From a bacterium (GTDB lineage: Bacteria; NPL-UPA2; JAUVJM01): a DNA stretch of 29,687 bases. The notes beneath the pieces were generated by a model. The model was not told the origin of the DNA, did not search any database, and saw only the letters and a program-made list of their open reading frames with translations. Below, piece after piece: positions 14,966-23,301 of the stretch. Every line of letters begins with the position of its first letter. The stretch's first letter is position 1. Both the position numbers and the translations under genes were made by a program. The DNA is taken from the NCBI GenBank assembly GCA_030606215.1, contig JAUWGW010000021.1, positions 1-29,687 on the forward strand, in the 5' to 3' direction.

Positions 14966-16116
14966 AAAAGCGTGTTGTTATTCTCGGCTCAACGGGTTCT
15001 GTCGGTTGTAATGGACTTGATTTGATCAGCCGGATGCCTGACATGTTTGAAGTTGTCGGTTTGACAACCAATGTAAACATATCCTTGCTCAAGGAACAGG
15101 TTGATATGTGGCGTCCACGTGTGATTGCCGTAATGGATAAAGAAAAGTGTTCTGAGTTAGCTTCTGTAATCAATTTGCGGGAGACAAAAGTTTTCTCAGG
15201 ACTTGATGGTCTCATTGAAATTGCGGCATTAAAGGAAGCGGATATTGTTCTCTCAGCCATTGTTGGTTCATCGGGATTGATACCGTTGATGTCCGCTATA
15301 AAAGCTAACAAGCAGGTTGCTGTGGCAAGTAAAGAACCGGTGGTAATGGCAGGTAAACTGCTTATGGATGAGGTTAAAAGAAAGGGGACAGTCTTCATCC
15401 CCGTGGACAGTGAACCAAACGCTATTTTTCAATGCCTTGAAGGGAAGAAGAAAGAATCTGTGAGGAGGCTTCTTATCACTGCCTCAGGCGGGCCTTTTCG
15501 TAACAGAACTCAGGAGGAAATGGCAAAAGTAACTCCTGAGTCTGCACTTGCTCATCCTGTGTGGAAGATGGGCAGGAAAATCTCAGTTGATTCAGCTACA
15601 ATGATTAATAAGGGACTTGAGGTGATTGAGGCGCATAACATATTCGGATTTCCCCTTTCCAGCATAGAAGTTGTCATCCATCCCGAGGCAAAGATTCATT
15701 CAATGGTAGAATTTATTGATGGGAGTGTTTTTGCGGTTATGGGTAGGACAGATATGCGGATTCCAATTCAGTACGCTCTTACCTATCCTGAAAGGGTTAC
15801 AACTCCTCTTAAGCCTATCAATTTTTTCCAGATAACCGCATTGACCTTTGAACCTCCCGATTTAGCTAAATTCCCCGGGCTCAGGTATGGCTATGAGGCA
15901 GGCAGGGCAGGAGGAACCATGCCCGCTGTTCTGAATGCGGCAAATGAAATTGCTGTGGAAGCTTTTCTCAAGAGAAAGATTGCTTTCCTGGACATAACAT
16001 CTCTCTGCCATCAGATTATGGAAAAACACGAAGTTAAACCTGACCCGGATTTGGAAAAAATACTGGAGGCTGACCGCTGGGCGAGGAACGAAGCCCGGCA
16101 GTTAATTGGCCAATGA
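14962..16116 (+). CDS. dxr: 1-deoxy-D-xylulose 5-phosphate reductoisomerase
   Basis: Second MEP-pathway enzyme, converting DXP to MEP with NADPH. The 384-residue protein has the Rossmann motif GSTGSVG, the metal-binding Asp149 and Glu151 in VDSEPNAIFQ, ITASGGPFRNRT, HPVWKMGRKISVDSAT, NKGLEVIEA and VVIHPEAKIHSMVEF. Two conserved segments are altered: NKES is SKEP (residues 123-126) and the SEHNA stretch is SEPNA, so Pro152 replaces the residue equivalent to E. coli His153. The other catalytic residues visible, including both later histidines and the Lys of NKGLE, are retained, so the enzyme is probably active. It is coupled at both ends through ATGA overlaps (uppS and rseP). Confidence 0.94.
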   Translation: MKKRVVILGSTGSVGCNGLDLISRMPDMFEVVGLTTNVNISLLKEQVDMWRPRVIAVMDKEKCSELASVINLRETKVFSGLDGLIEIAALKEADIVLSAIVGSSGLIPLMSAIKANKQVAVASKEPVVMAGKLLMDEVKRKGTVFIPVDSEPNAIFQCLEGKKKESVRRLLITASGGPFRNRTQEEMAKVTPESALAHPVWKMGRKISVDSATMINKGLEVIEAHNIFGFPLSSIEVVIHPEAKIHSMVEFIDGSVFAVMGRTDMRIPIQYALTYPERVTTPLKPINFFQITALTFEPPDLAKFPGLRYGYEAGRAGGTMPAVLNAANEIAVEAFLKRKIAFLDITSLCHQIMEKHEVKPDPDLEKILEADRWARNEARQLIGQ

Positions 16117-17222
16117 TTTCTGTTATTCATAAATTGTTTGGAGCTTGTATTGTTTTTGGACTTGCTATATTTGTCCACGAGTTGGGACATTTCTTCATTG
16201 CAAAGCGTAAGGGGGTGAGGGTGGAGAAGTTTTCCTTAGGGTTTGGTCCAAAACTTTTTGGTTTTAAACGAGGTGAAACCGAATACCTCCTATCTGCAAT
16301 TCCACTTGGCGGGTATCTTAAGATGGCTGGTGAGAATCCCGGTGAAGGAGAAGGTGCGCCTGATGAATTTTTTTCCAAGAGCCCGCTTGATAGGATAAAG
16401 ATTGTGCTTGCGGGACCTTTTATGAATCTTCTATTAGCGTATATATTGATGACCGCAATGTTTGCAATTGGCATCCGCCTGCCGGATTATTCAGACGCTC
16501 AATCCATACCTGCAGAGATTGGTGAGGTTATGATTGGTTTTCCGGCACACTCAGCTGGGATTAAAGTGGGTGATAAAATAATTTCTGTTGATGGGGAGTC
16601 TGTTGAGGACTGGGGTGAGTTAGCGGATATTATCCATGCAAGTCCTGACAGGGAAATAGAGCTTGTGCTAAATAGAGAGGAAGAAATTTTCAATCTCAGG
16701 ATTACGCCTGTAGAGCAGGATATGCTTGGGGAGAATTACGGTATTATTGGTATCAGCCCGCCTGTCAAGAGTTTCCATGTCGAACGCTTTGGTTGGAAAT
16801 CTCCTCTTCTCGCATTAAATGCAAATATTCGGCAGGTAGGAATGAGTTATAAAATGCTCTGGCTCATCGTTAGTCGGGCTAAGTTTAGAAAGTTTGTCGG
16901 AGGACCTATCCTGATTGTTCAGATGGCTGGTCAGGAGGTAAGGAAAGGATTGAGCGGTTTTCTCGGATTTATGGCTTATATTAATATAATGCTGGCAGTA
17001 ATTAATCTTTTGCCTTTCCCTGTTCTTGACGGCGGACATTGTGCTTTCTTTATCCTTGAAAAACTGAGGCGCAGACCACTCTCCTTGAAGACACAGGAAT
17101 TGGTCCAGCGGATGGGCATAGCGGTTCTTACTTTTCTTATGCTCTTCCTTTTGATAAACGATACTATGAGGCAGGTTGGCAGGGTGAAGGCAATACATCA
17201 GAGAGAGATGCAAGCGCAATGA
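16113..17222 (+). CDS. rseP: Site-2 intramembrane zinc metalloprotease RseP
   Basis: Polytopic membrane protease of the RseP/RasP/S2P family that cuts transmembrane anti-sigma factors or signal-peptide remnants. The 369-residue protein has the zinc-binding HELGH at residues 22-26 in the first membrane segment, IPLGGYLKMAGE, LAGPFMNLLLAYILM (second membrane segment), a single PDZ domain at about residues 125-205 (SAGIKVGDKIISVDGESV) and the second metal motif LLPFPVLDGGH near residue 300, followed by a last hydrophobic helix. E. coli RseP has two PDZ domains, this one a single domain as in RasP. No anti-sigma gene is adjacent. Starts and ends in ATGA overlaps. Confidence 0.95.
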   Translation: MISVIHKLFGACIVFGLAIFVHELGHFFIAKRKGVRVEKFSLGFGPKLFGFKRGETEYLLSAIPLGGYLKMAGENPGEGEGAPDEFFSKSPLDRIKIVLAGPFMNLLLAYILMTAMFAIGIRLPDYSDAQSIPAEIGEVMIGFPAHSAGIKVGDKIISVDGESVEDWGELADIIHASPDREIELVLNREEEIFNLRITPVEQDMLGENYGIIGISPPVKSFHVERFGWKSPLLALNANIRQVGMSYKMLWLIVSRAKFRKFVGGPILIVQMAGQEVRKGLSGFLGFMAYINIMLAVINLLPFPVLDGGHCAFFILEKLRRRPLSLKTQELVQRMGIAVLTFLMLFLLINDTMRQVGRVKAIHQREMQAQ

Positions 17223-18295
17223 GACGAAAGAGTAAATCAGTAAGAATAGGAAATGTCACTGTTGGGAGTAGGGCGCCAATTTCTGTCCAGTCAATGACAA
17301 AGACCGACACGAAGGATGTGCGGAAGACTGTTCGCCAGATTCGTGAGCTTACTGAAGCTGGTTGTGAGATTGTGCGTGCTGCAGTGCCGGATAGAGAAGC
17401 AGTTAAATCCCTTGGCAGAATAAAGGAGAAGGTAAATATCCCTGTTGTTGCAGATATTCACTTTAATTTTAAACTTGCGGTTGAAGCTATAAAAGAAGGG
17501 GTTGACTGTATACGATTAAATCCCGGTAATATATATAAGGTGCATGAGGTGCGAGAAATTACCAGAGAAGCTCTGAAGAAGAATGTACCGATAAGAGTTG
17601 GTATAAATTCAGGTTCGCTGAGGTGGAATGGAAAGGGAACCCTGTCACAGGCAATGGTTACCTCTGCCGTGAATTATACGAAGATGCTTGAGAGACTCGG
17701 ATTCGGGAATATAATCCTTTCGTTGAAGTCTTCCGACGTTCGGGAGACAGTTCGCGCATATGAGTTGATGGCAAAAAGGTGTGATTACCCTTTTCATCTT
17801 GGAATTACTGCCGCAGGTCCGGTTCAATCAGGTTCTATTAAATCTGCTGTTGGTATGGGCGTATTACTTTCTAAAGGAATTGGAGATACGATCCGTGTCT
17901 CTCTTACGGGGAATCCGGTAGAGGAGGTAAGGGCTGCGTATGAAATATTGGCTTCACTTGGACTTCGTGAGAGAGGACCTATAATCATATCATGCCCTAC
18001 CTGCGGTAGATGTCAGGTTAATCTTGTAAGAATTGTAAGGGATGTGGAAAAGCGGCTTAAAGAAGTTCGTCCCCGTGAGAAACTTACAGGATTTAAGATT
18101 GCTGTTATGGGTTGCCCTGTCAATGGACCCGGGGAGGCAAAGGAGGCAGATATAGGTGTTGCGTGCGGAAGGGGAGCAGGGATTTTGTTCAGAAAAGGTA
18201 AAATTATCAGAAAGGTAAGCGAAGGCAAAATAGTGCAATCGCTTATTGCTGAGGTAAAAAATGCGCTGGTCAAAGGCTTTTATCCCAACAATTAA
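17219..18295 (+). CDS. ispG: 4-hydroxy-3-methylbut-2-enyl diphosphate synthase
   Basis: Iron-sulfur enzyme of the MEP pathway, reducing MEcPP to HMBPP. The 358-residue protein is the short bacterial form: a TIM-barrel with VGSRAPISVQSMTKTDT, VPVVADIHFNFKLA (seen as IPVVADIHF), RLNPGNIY and a C-terminal [4Fe-4S] domain. The three cluster cysteines are Cys259 and Cys262 in SCPTCGRC and Cys299 in MGCPVNGPGE, with the Glu ligand in that last motif. It sits in the same coupled string as dxr and uppS, which groups three isoprenoid genes. Its end overlaps the proS start by 35 bp. Confidence 0.97.
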   Translation: MRRKSKSVRIGNVTVGSRAPISVQSMTKTDTKDVRKTVRQIRELTEAGCEIVRAAVPDREAVKSLGRIKEKVNIPVVADIHFNFKLAVEAIKEGVDCIRLNPGNIYKVHEVREITREALKKNVPIRVGINSGSLRWNGKGTLSQAMVTSAVNYTKMLERLGFGNIILSLKSSDVRETVRAYELMAKRCDYPFHLGITAAGPVQSGSIKSAVGMGVLLSKGIGDTIRVSLTGNPVEEVRAAYEILASLGLRERGPIIISCPTCGRCQVNLVRIVRDVEKRLKEVRPREKLTGFKIAVMGCPVNGPGEAKEADIGVACGRGAGILFRKGKIIRKVSEGKIVQSLIAEVKNALVKGFYPNN

Positions 18296-19433
18296 AGAAG
18301 CACCTGTTGAGGCTGAGATTACCAGTCATAAACTTATGCTGAGAGCTGGTCTTATTCGCAGGTTGAGTTCGGGGCTTTATACATACCTTCCCTTCTGCCT
18401 CAGAGTTATAAAGAAAGTTGGGGATATAATCAGGGATGAAATGAATAAGAAAGGGGCTGAGGAACTTCTTATGCCAATTCTTCAGCCAACAGAGCTCTGG
18501 GAGAAAAGCGGGCGTTTGAATTCTAAGGAACTCGCAATGTTAACTGCTAAGGATAGGACTGGCAGGGAATTTGTTCTCAGTCCAACACATGAAGAGGTGA
18601 TTACCGACCTTGTTGGAAGGGAAATCAAATCATACCGCGACCTGCCGAAGAATTTTTACCAGATTCAGACAAAGTTCAGGGATGAGTTGAGACCGCGTTC
18701 TGGTTTGATGCGGGCAAAAGAGTTTATTATGAAAGATAGTTATAGTTTTGATGTTGATGAGGAGTCTGCAGGGAAGACCTATGCCATGATGGAATCTGCA
18801 TATAGAAGTATTTTCTCCCGGTGCGGGTTGAATATACAGGTTGTGAAAGCTGACCCCGGCGCAATGGGTGGAGGCATGTCGCATGAGTTCATAGCTTTAG
18901 CTGATATAGGAGAAGAAGAGAACGGGATTGAGGTTGGACAGATATTTAGCCTTGGCACTAAATACAGTAAGTCAATCGGAGCCACTTTTCTTGATAAAAA
19001 TGGTGTGGAGAAGTTATGTGTTATGGGGTGTTTTGGAATTGGTGTGACAAGGACTATCTCTGCTATTATTGAGCAGAACCATGATGAGTATGGTATAATG
19101 TGGCCGCTCAGTGTTAGTCCCTATCAGGTTCTCATACTCCCTGTCAATATAAGCGATTCTGTTTCAAGGGGTTTGGCTGAAAAAGTATATAACCAGCTTC
19201 AGGAAAGGAAAGTTGAAGTTCTCCTTGATGACAGGGATGTGAGAGGCGGGGTTAAGTTCAAGGATGCTGACCTCATCGGGGTTCCTGTAAGGATTACTGT
19301 GGGGTCTGAGAAAGCGGCATCGGGTGCACTTGAGATAAGGGAGCGAAGGACTGGCAGAGAAGTAACAGTCCGCGCAGATGAGCTTATACCAAACCTGATG
19401 TCGACATTACAGGAGGAAAACCATGAATCTTGA
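18261..19433 (+). CDS. proS: Prolyl-tRNA synthetase lacking the INS editing domain
   Basis: Charges tRNA-Pro. The 390-residue protein has the class II core: motif 1 region LRAGLIRRLSSGLYTYLP, motif 2 KFRDELRPRSGLMRAKEFIMKD, motif 3 MGCFGIGVTRT, and the HGTP anticodon-binding domain from about residue 290 to the end (VEVLLDDRDVRGGVKFKDAD). Between motifs 2 and 3, at about residues 210-230, the chain goes straight from GGMSHEFIALADIGEEENG to IEVGQIFSLGTKYS, so the ~180-residue insertion domain that deacylates Ala-tRNA-Pro in most bacterial enzymes is absent, as in alphaproteobacterial and mitochondrial forms. The start has gaggt upstream and matches family N-termini; it lies within ispG. Confidence 0.95.
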   Translation: MRWSKAFIPTIKEAPVEAEITSHKLMLRAGLIRRLSSGLYTYLPFCLRVIKKVGDIIRDEMNKKGAEELLMPILQPTELWEKSGRLNSKELAMLTAKDRTGREFVLSPTHEEVITDLVGREIKSYRDLPKNFYQIQTKFRDELRPRSGLMRAKEFIMKDSYSFDVDEESAGKTYAMMESAYRSIFSRCGLNIQVVKADPGAMGGGMSHEFIALADIGEEENGIEVGQIFSLGTKYSKSIGATFLDKNGVEKLCVMGCFGIGVTRTISAIIEQNHDEYGIMWPLSVSPYQVLILPVNISDSVSRGLAEKVYNQLQERKVEVLLDDRDVRGGVKFKDADLIGVPVRITVGSEKAASGALEIRERRTGREVTVRADELIPNLMSTLQEENHES

Positions 19434-20100
19434 GCAGATAGAGAGGGCTCTGGTATTTGCGGCTCATCCTGATGATGAGATACTTGGTGCAGGGGGAACA
19501 ATTGCCAGGTTGAGCAAACAGGGAACGAAAGTTACAGGTGTCATTTTCTCTCTGGAAGACACATGTTACTCAACCGCACAGTTAGAGAAAAATGTTTTAG
19601 AAGTGCGAAAGAAGGAGGCAAGACAAGCCGCAGGTGTTCTTGGCGTGCATGAGCATATTTTCCTGGGAAAATCTCCGCAGGGGGATGTCCCTGTTTATCA
19701 GGAATGTATCCGCCTCATAAGAAAATATCGCCCACAGATAATTTTCACTCATTTCCGAAAGGATAAACACAGAGACCATCGCACTGTCTCGGAGATAACG
19801 GATGAAGCATGCTGGAAAGCAAGTGAGAATGCCTTGCCTGACCTTGGAAAACCATGGCATACTCCATGCGTGTACTATTACGAATTATCCAACCTTTTTA
19901 CAAACCCTTCTGATGTTGTTGATATTACTGCCACTGTTGAAAGCAAACTCAAAGCAGTGAAAACTCAAACTTCACAGTTTGCTCTTCTACCGGAAATAAT
20001 GGAATACTCGCGCTCATTAGCAAAAGTGCGTGGATATATGATTGGGGTGGAGTACGGAGAGGCATTTCTGCTCTCATCCCTAATCCCATGCAAACATTAA
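19423..20100 (+). CDS. PIG-L/LmbE family zinc deacetylase
   Basis: A metal-dependent N-deacetylase-fold protein of 225 residues. The zinc-binding AHPDDE motif is at residues 14-19 with His15 and Asp18, and a second part DKHRDHRTV is near residue 110. Family members deacetylate GlcNAc-containing substrates such as GlcNAc-PI, GlcNAc-inositol or GlcNAc-malate (bacillithiol BshB), or sugar oligomers; the substrate here is unknown. No signal peptide is seen. Translation begins at an ATG with aggagg at 19411-19416, inside the last 11 bp of proS, so it is the final gene of the housekeeping string and may have been acquired into it. Confidence 0.88.
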   Translation: MNLEQIERALVFAAHPDDEILGAGGTIARLSKQGTKVTGVIFSLEDTCYSTAQLEKNVLEVRKKEARQAAGVLGVHEHIFLGKSPQGDVPVYQECIRLIRKYRPQIIFTHFRKDKHRDHRTVSEITDEACWKASENALPDLGKPWHTPCVYYYELSNLFTNPSDVVDITATVESKLKAVKTQTSQFALLPEIMEYSRSLAKVRGYMIGVEYGEAFLLSSLIPCKH

Positions 20101-20368
20101 TTGAAAATGCAGAATTAAGCATTAAAAATCGTATAGATGCGTTACTGCCTGCCGCAAATGTCCCTAAGCGGCCTAAATTCCTTGCCTTTTCAGTAATCTC
20201 TAGAGGCTTCTTTTAAAATTTTGCCATCTCCCCTTAGTTCTCTCCCTTGAGAGAGAAGGAGATAGAGAGTAAATATTTTTTTGAGATTCTGTATGGTGTA
20301 TGTTAGTTTTTATACAGAGAAGTGCATTTTCCTTGACGGATAAGGGATATGTATGATATGTATTAATA
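20101..20368. other. Intergenic region with degenerate palindrome
   Basis: No gene is seen in this AT-rich stretch. It contains a degenerate palindrome around 20225-20275 (ctctcccttgagagagaag with C/T- and G/A-rich flanks) that recalls the GC elements at 12.6 and 14.0 kb in layout but is much diverged. A 12-mer tgtatgatatgt at 20350-20361 recurs in the leader of the GntR-type regulator at 27139-27150. A TTGACG at 20333-20338 could be a -35 element, but no convincing -10 was found. Confidence 0.4.
20350..20361 (+). promoter_or_regulatory. Candidate regulator site shared with 27.1 kb
   Basis: The 12-mer tgtatgatatgt is identical to positions 27139-27150 in the leader of the GntR-binding-protein regulator. 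In both places a TTGAC word lies a few bases upstream (20333, 27130). It stands about 190 bp before the sugar-binding lipoprotein gene, consistent with an operator or activator site. The inverted TTGACA/TGTCAA arrangement of the 27.1 kb site is not reproduced here. Confidence 0.35.
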
Positions 20369-20527
20369 ATGTTGATTGACAATGAGCAAGTGCTGGGGCA
20401 GACTCTTGATGGAGTAGAGAAGATTAAGGGACTTGCAGAAAAGAAGAATGCCTCTATTTCTTCCATTGCCTTAATACGAAAAGTTACGGAGAGTATTGGG
20501 AAGATAGGATTAGGATACCGAAAATGA
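20369..20527 (+). CDS. Small ORF, 52 residues, possible gene fragment
   Basis: An open frame from ATG 20369 to TGA 20527 encodes 52 residues, with internal segment TLDGVEKIKGLAEKKNASIS followed by SIALIRKV. The run resembles the late helices of aldo/keto reductases (LAEKKN-S-SSIAL), so it may be the tail of a decayed gene, but the match is weak. The Shine-Dalgarno is poor. It ends 24 bp before the lipoprotein ATG. It could equally be a chance ORF in a regulatory leader. Confidence 0.3.
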   Translation: MLIDNEQVLGQTLDGVEKIKGLAEKKNASISSIALIRKVTESIGKIGLGYRK

Positions 20528-20551
20528 GGGGGAAGGGGAGTGGCTAAGAAT

Positions 20552-21862
20552 ATGAATAAGAACCTATGTTCATGTATAGGGATAGTGTCTATTGCAACAA
20601 TTCTTTTAGCAGTCTCCGGCTGTACAACAAGAAAAAGAGAAAGTGGAAGAGGAATACAAATATCTATAGCCTGTACCTACAGTCCCACGGATACAGGAGT
20701 GCAGGCAATAGATAAATCCATAGACAAGTTTATGGTTGAACATCCTGACATATTTGTAAAGAAGATATGGTTCACGCGGGATTATCAGACCAAACTTATG
20801 ACAATGATAGCCGGGGGGACTGCTCCAGATATATTCAGAACTTCACCCGATATGGTTCCAACCTATATTTCAAGAAAAATACTTATGCCTCTTGATGATT
20901 TTATTAAGAAAAGTTCAGAACTGAAGCTGGAAGATTTCTTTCCACAAGTATTACATAAGTACAGGTTTGATGGAGAGACTATCGGTAAAGGTCCTGTTTA
21001 TGGATTTGGAACGGATTGGTCTCTTGACCAGACTCTTTTCTTTAATAAGGATATGTTTGATAAAGAAGGAATCCCTTATCCTACAAAAAGCCTTAGCTGG
21101 GAAGAATTCAGAGATATAGCAAAGAAACTGACTCATCGTGAAGATAGAAAGAAACAGTTTGGATGTCTAATAGGATATATCCCTTTATTAGTATATCAGA
21201 ATGGAGGTAGGGTATTTTCTGAGGATGGCAAGAGATGTCTATTAGATTCACCTGAAGCAATAGAGGCGTTCAAATTCCTGGTAGATTTAAGGATAAAAGA
21301 TGAAGTTATGCCATCTTATACTGAACTGCGGGATACTAACCAGCTTCAGTTATTCCAGACAGGGAGACTTGGGATGTTTTTGTCCGGAAGATACTATGTG
21401 CCTATAGTTAGTAGTGTAGTAAAACATTTCAAATGGGGTGTAGCGCCAGGATTACATAAGAAGAAAAGGGTGAATGTGTGTGTTGGTCCCTACGGTTGGG
21501 TGATGAGTAAGACTGTCAGGCATCCTGATGCAGCATGGAAACTGATGGAATGGCTCGTAGTTGGGGATTGCGAAAAGGAGTTGGCAAGGATGGGATACAA
21601 TATCCCTGTAATAAAGAAGATAGCTTATTCAGACTTATTTTTGACCAATCCGAATCATCCTGAAGGATTTAATAAGATATTCATGGATGAGGTGGAATAT
21701 ACTGTTCCGAGTCCATTAACTCCTTATGCTCCGACTGATAGATGGAAAAGAATCATAGGTGAAGAATTAGAGCTTGCATATTTAGAGGAACAAACTGCAG
21801 AAGAAGCTGCAGTGAAGGCATGTAAGAGGATAAATGAGTTGATTGCAGAAATTGAAAGATAA
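20552..21862 (+). CDS. ABC sugar-binding lipoprotein (family 1 SBP)
   Basis: Extracellular solute-binding protein of the maltose/multiple-sugar class. From the ATG at 20552 it has 436 residues with a lipoprotein signal peptide: basic start, hydrophobic stretch and lipobox AVSGC, giving a lipid-anchored Cys near residue 28. Typical SBP features follow: MIAGGTAPDIFRTSPDMVPTY near residue 90, YGFGTDWSLDQTLFFNKDMF near 150, NGGRVFSEDGKRCLLDSPEA, FQTGRLGMFLSGRY, and PDAAWKLMEWLV. An in-frame GTG at 20540 is an alternative start but sits almost on the ggaagggg Shine-Dalgarno. No permease or ATPase gene follows, which is unusual. It is paralogous to the truncated SBP at 24.6 kb and to the C-terminal part of the regulator at 27.2 kb. 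Confidence 0.92.
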   Translation: MNKNLCSCIGIVSIATILLAVSGCTTRKRESGRGIQISIACTYSPTDTGVQAIDKSIDKFMVEHPDIFVKKIWFTRDYQTKLMTMIAGGTAPDIFRTSPDMVPTYISRKILMPLDDFIKKSSELKLEDFFPQVLHKYRFDGETIGKGPVYGFGTDWSLDQTLFFNKDMFDKEGIPYPTKSLSWEEFRDIAKKLTHREDRKKQFGCLIGYIPLLVYQNGGRVFSEDGKRCLLDSPEAIEAFKFLVDLRIKDEVMPSYTELRDTNQLQLFQTGRLGMFLSGRYYVPIVSSVVKHFKWGVAPGLHKKKRVNVCVGPYGWVMSKTVRHPDAAWKLMEWLVVGDCEKELARMGYNIPVIKKIAYSDLFLTNPNHPEGFNKIFMDEVEYTVPSPLTPYAPTDRWKRIIGEELELAYLEEQTAEEAAVKACKRINELIAEIER

Positions 21863-21883
21863 TTATGAGCAAGAACCACTCAG

Positions 21884-22081
21884 ATGCTTCTTAAAGATAT
21901 GGCGTTGTATTTCAGAGAGACGCAATTTTGCCAATTGCAGGCTGATTTTGACCTTCCCGAAACAGCATTACCGACGATTATTAGTTACTATCCCATGGCA
22001 GTTAAGGGAGTCAAAACTCCCCATTGGCTTCTTACTGATTATAAAAAAGTTGTCGTCAACCAATATAAGGAAAAGACCTGA
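21884..22081 (+). CDS. Small hypothetical ORF, 65 residues
   Basis: Not recognised. The frame runs from ATG 21884 to TGA 22081 and encodes 65 residues with no signal peptide or membrane segment (LYFRETQFCQLQADFDLPE at the start, HWLLTDYKKVVVNQYKEK at the end). The Shine-Dalgarno is weak. A perfect 6-bp stem with 4-base loop, gggagtcaaaactccc, lies inside it at 22006-22021. It occupies the place where permease genes would be expected after an SBP and may be a gene remnant. An overlapping frame 21843-22088 looks less protein-like. Confidence 0.35.
   Translation: MLLKDMALYFRETQFCQLQADFDLPETALPTIISYYPMAVKGVKTPHWLLTDYKKVVVNQYKEKT
22006..22021 (+). other. Perfect short hairpin downstream of SBP
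   Basis: gggagt and actccc form a 6-bp stem around the loop caaa. Only a weak T-rich tract (cttctt) follows after six bases, so terminator function for the lipoprotein gene is possible but not convincing. It lies inside the 65-residue ORF. Confidence 0.3.
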
Positions 22082-22122
22082 GAGGTGAAGAATAAAAGGA
22101 AAAAAGGTGAAGGGGGTTAAAA

Positions 22123-23301
22123 GTGGCAGAATTAGCCATAAAGGGTGGTAAGCCAGTGAGGAGCGAATCTTTTCCTTCCTGGCCAGTTTGGGATAGCAGA
22201 GAAGAAAAGGCACTTTTGGGTGTTTTAAAAAGTAGTAAATGGTGGTATGGAGAGAAGGTAGCTGAATTTGAGAAAAAGTTTGCTTCCTTCCAGAATGCTA
22301 AATATGGAGTAACCTGTATGAATGGGAGTGTTGGGTTAGAAGTTTCTCTTCTTTCTCTTGGGATTGGAGCTGGTGATGAGGTCATTGTTCCACCATATAC
22401 CTTTATTGCTACTGTTTCCTCTGTCTTAAAAGTTAATGCTATTCCTGGTTTTGCTGATATAGATTTGGAGACAGGAAATATTTCTACAGAAGAGGTAGAA
22501 ATGAGAATAACCGATAGAACAAAAGCAATAATTCCTGTTCATTTTGCTGGACTTCCATGCGATATGGATTCTTTAGATAATATTGCCAAGAAACACAGTC
22601 TGAGAATAGTTGAAGATGCATGTCATTCCTGGGGAAGCCAGTGGAAAGGAAAGGGAACAGGAGCCATTGGAGATTGTGGAGTTTTTAGTTTTCAAATGAG
22701 TAAAAATATCACATCTGGTGAAGGAGGAATTATTTTAACCGATAATAAAGGTTTGGCAGAATTAGCCAGAAGTTATGTGAACTGTGGGAGAAAAAAGAAT
22801 AAGCCATGGTATGAACATCATGTCTTGGGTGGGAACTATCGTATGACTGAGTTTCAGGCAGCTATTCTTCTGGCCCAACTGACAAGACTGGGGGCTCAGG
22901 TAGAAAAGAGGGAGGGAAATGGTATTTATCTTGACGAAAAATTGAAGGATATCCCTGGCATAAGAATAGTGAAGAGAGATGGACGCATAACGAGACGTTC
23001 TTACCATATGTATGTGTTTCGTTATATTAAGGAGGAATTTGGAAACTTGCCAAGGGGGAAATTTATTGAAGCATTAAATGCAGAGGGGATTCCTTCTACT
23101 ATTGGCTACCCTTACCCCCTCTACAAAAATCCTTTAATGCTGGATATGGGTTATTCCAAAGTGAGTTGTCCGAATGCAGAGAAGATGTGTCAGAAAGCAG
23201 TTTGGTTATCTCATGCTATGCTTTTGGCTGAAAGGAAAGATATGGATAATATTGTTGAGGCAATTAAGAAAGTGAGCGAGAATGTAAGAGAACTTTTATG
23301 A
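22123..23301 (+). CDS. DegT/DnrJ/EryC1 aminotransferase
   Basis: PLP-dependent sugar or cyclitol aminotransferase of 392 residues. Seen are AELAIKGGKPVRSESFPSWP at the start, GSVGLEVSLLSLGIGAGDEV, VPPYTFIATVSSVL, VEDACHSWGSQWKG, and FQMSKNITSGEGG carrying the Schiff-base Lys194. All key residues are present, so it should act as an aminotransferase rather than a dehydratase. The N-terminal pattern is that of the scyllo-inosose aminotransferase/AHBA-synthase subgroup often found in sugar-utilisation loci; the substrate (keto-sugar or keto-inositol) is inferred. It starts with GTG after agggggt and ends in an ATGA overlap with the next gene, so the pair is translationally coupled. Confidence 0.9.
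   Translation: MAELAIKGGKPVRSESFPSWPVWDSREEKALLGVLKSSKWWYGEKVAEFEKKFASFQNAKYGVTCMNGSVGLEVSLLSLGIGAGDEVIVPPYTFIATVSSVLKVNAIPGFADIDLETGNISTEEVEMRITDRTKAIIPVHFAGLPCDMDSLDNIAKKHSLRIVEDACHSWGSQWKGKGTGAIGDCGVFSFQMSKNITSGEGGIILTDNKGLAELARSYVNCGRKKNKPWYEHHVLGGNYRMTEFQAAILLAQLTRLGAQVEKREGNGIYLDEKLKDIPGIRIVKRDGRITRRSYHMYVFRYIKEEFGNLPRGKFIEALNAEGIPSTIGYPYPLYKNPLMLDMGYSKVSCPNAEKMCQKAVWLSHAMLLAERKDMDNIVEAIKKVSENVRELL

Noticed and set aside
20269-20290. gtaaatattttt resembling the MITE end
   Set aside because: Only the first nine bases agree with the terminal repeat, the opposite end and a target duplication are not found; taken as chance in AT-rich DNA.
21843-22088. 81-codon frame overlapping the SBP end
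   Set aside because: It starts inside the SBP gene, has a basic, shadow-like composition, and competes with the slightly more plausible 65-residue frame.
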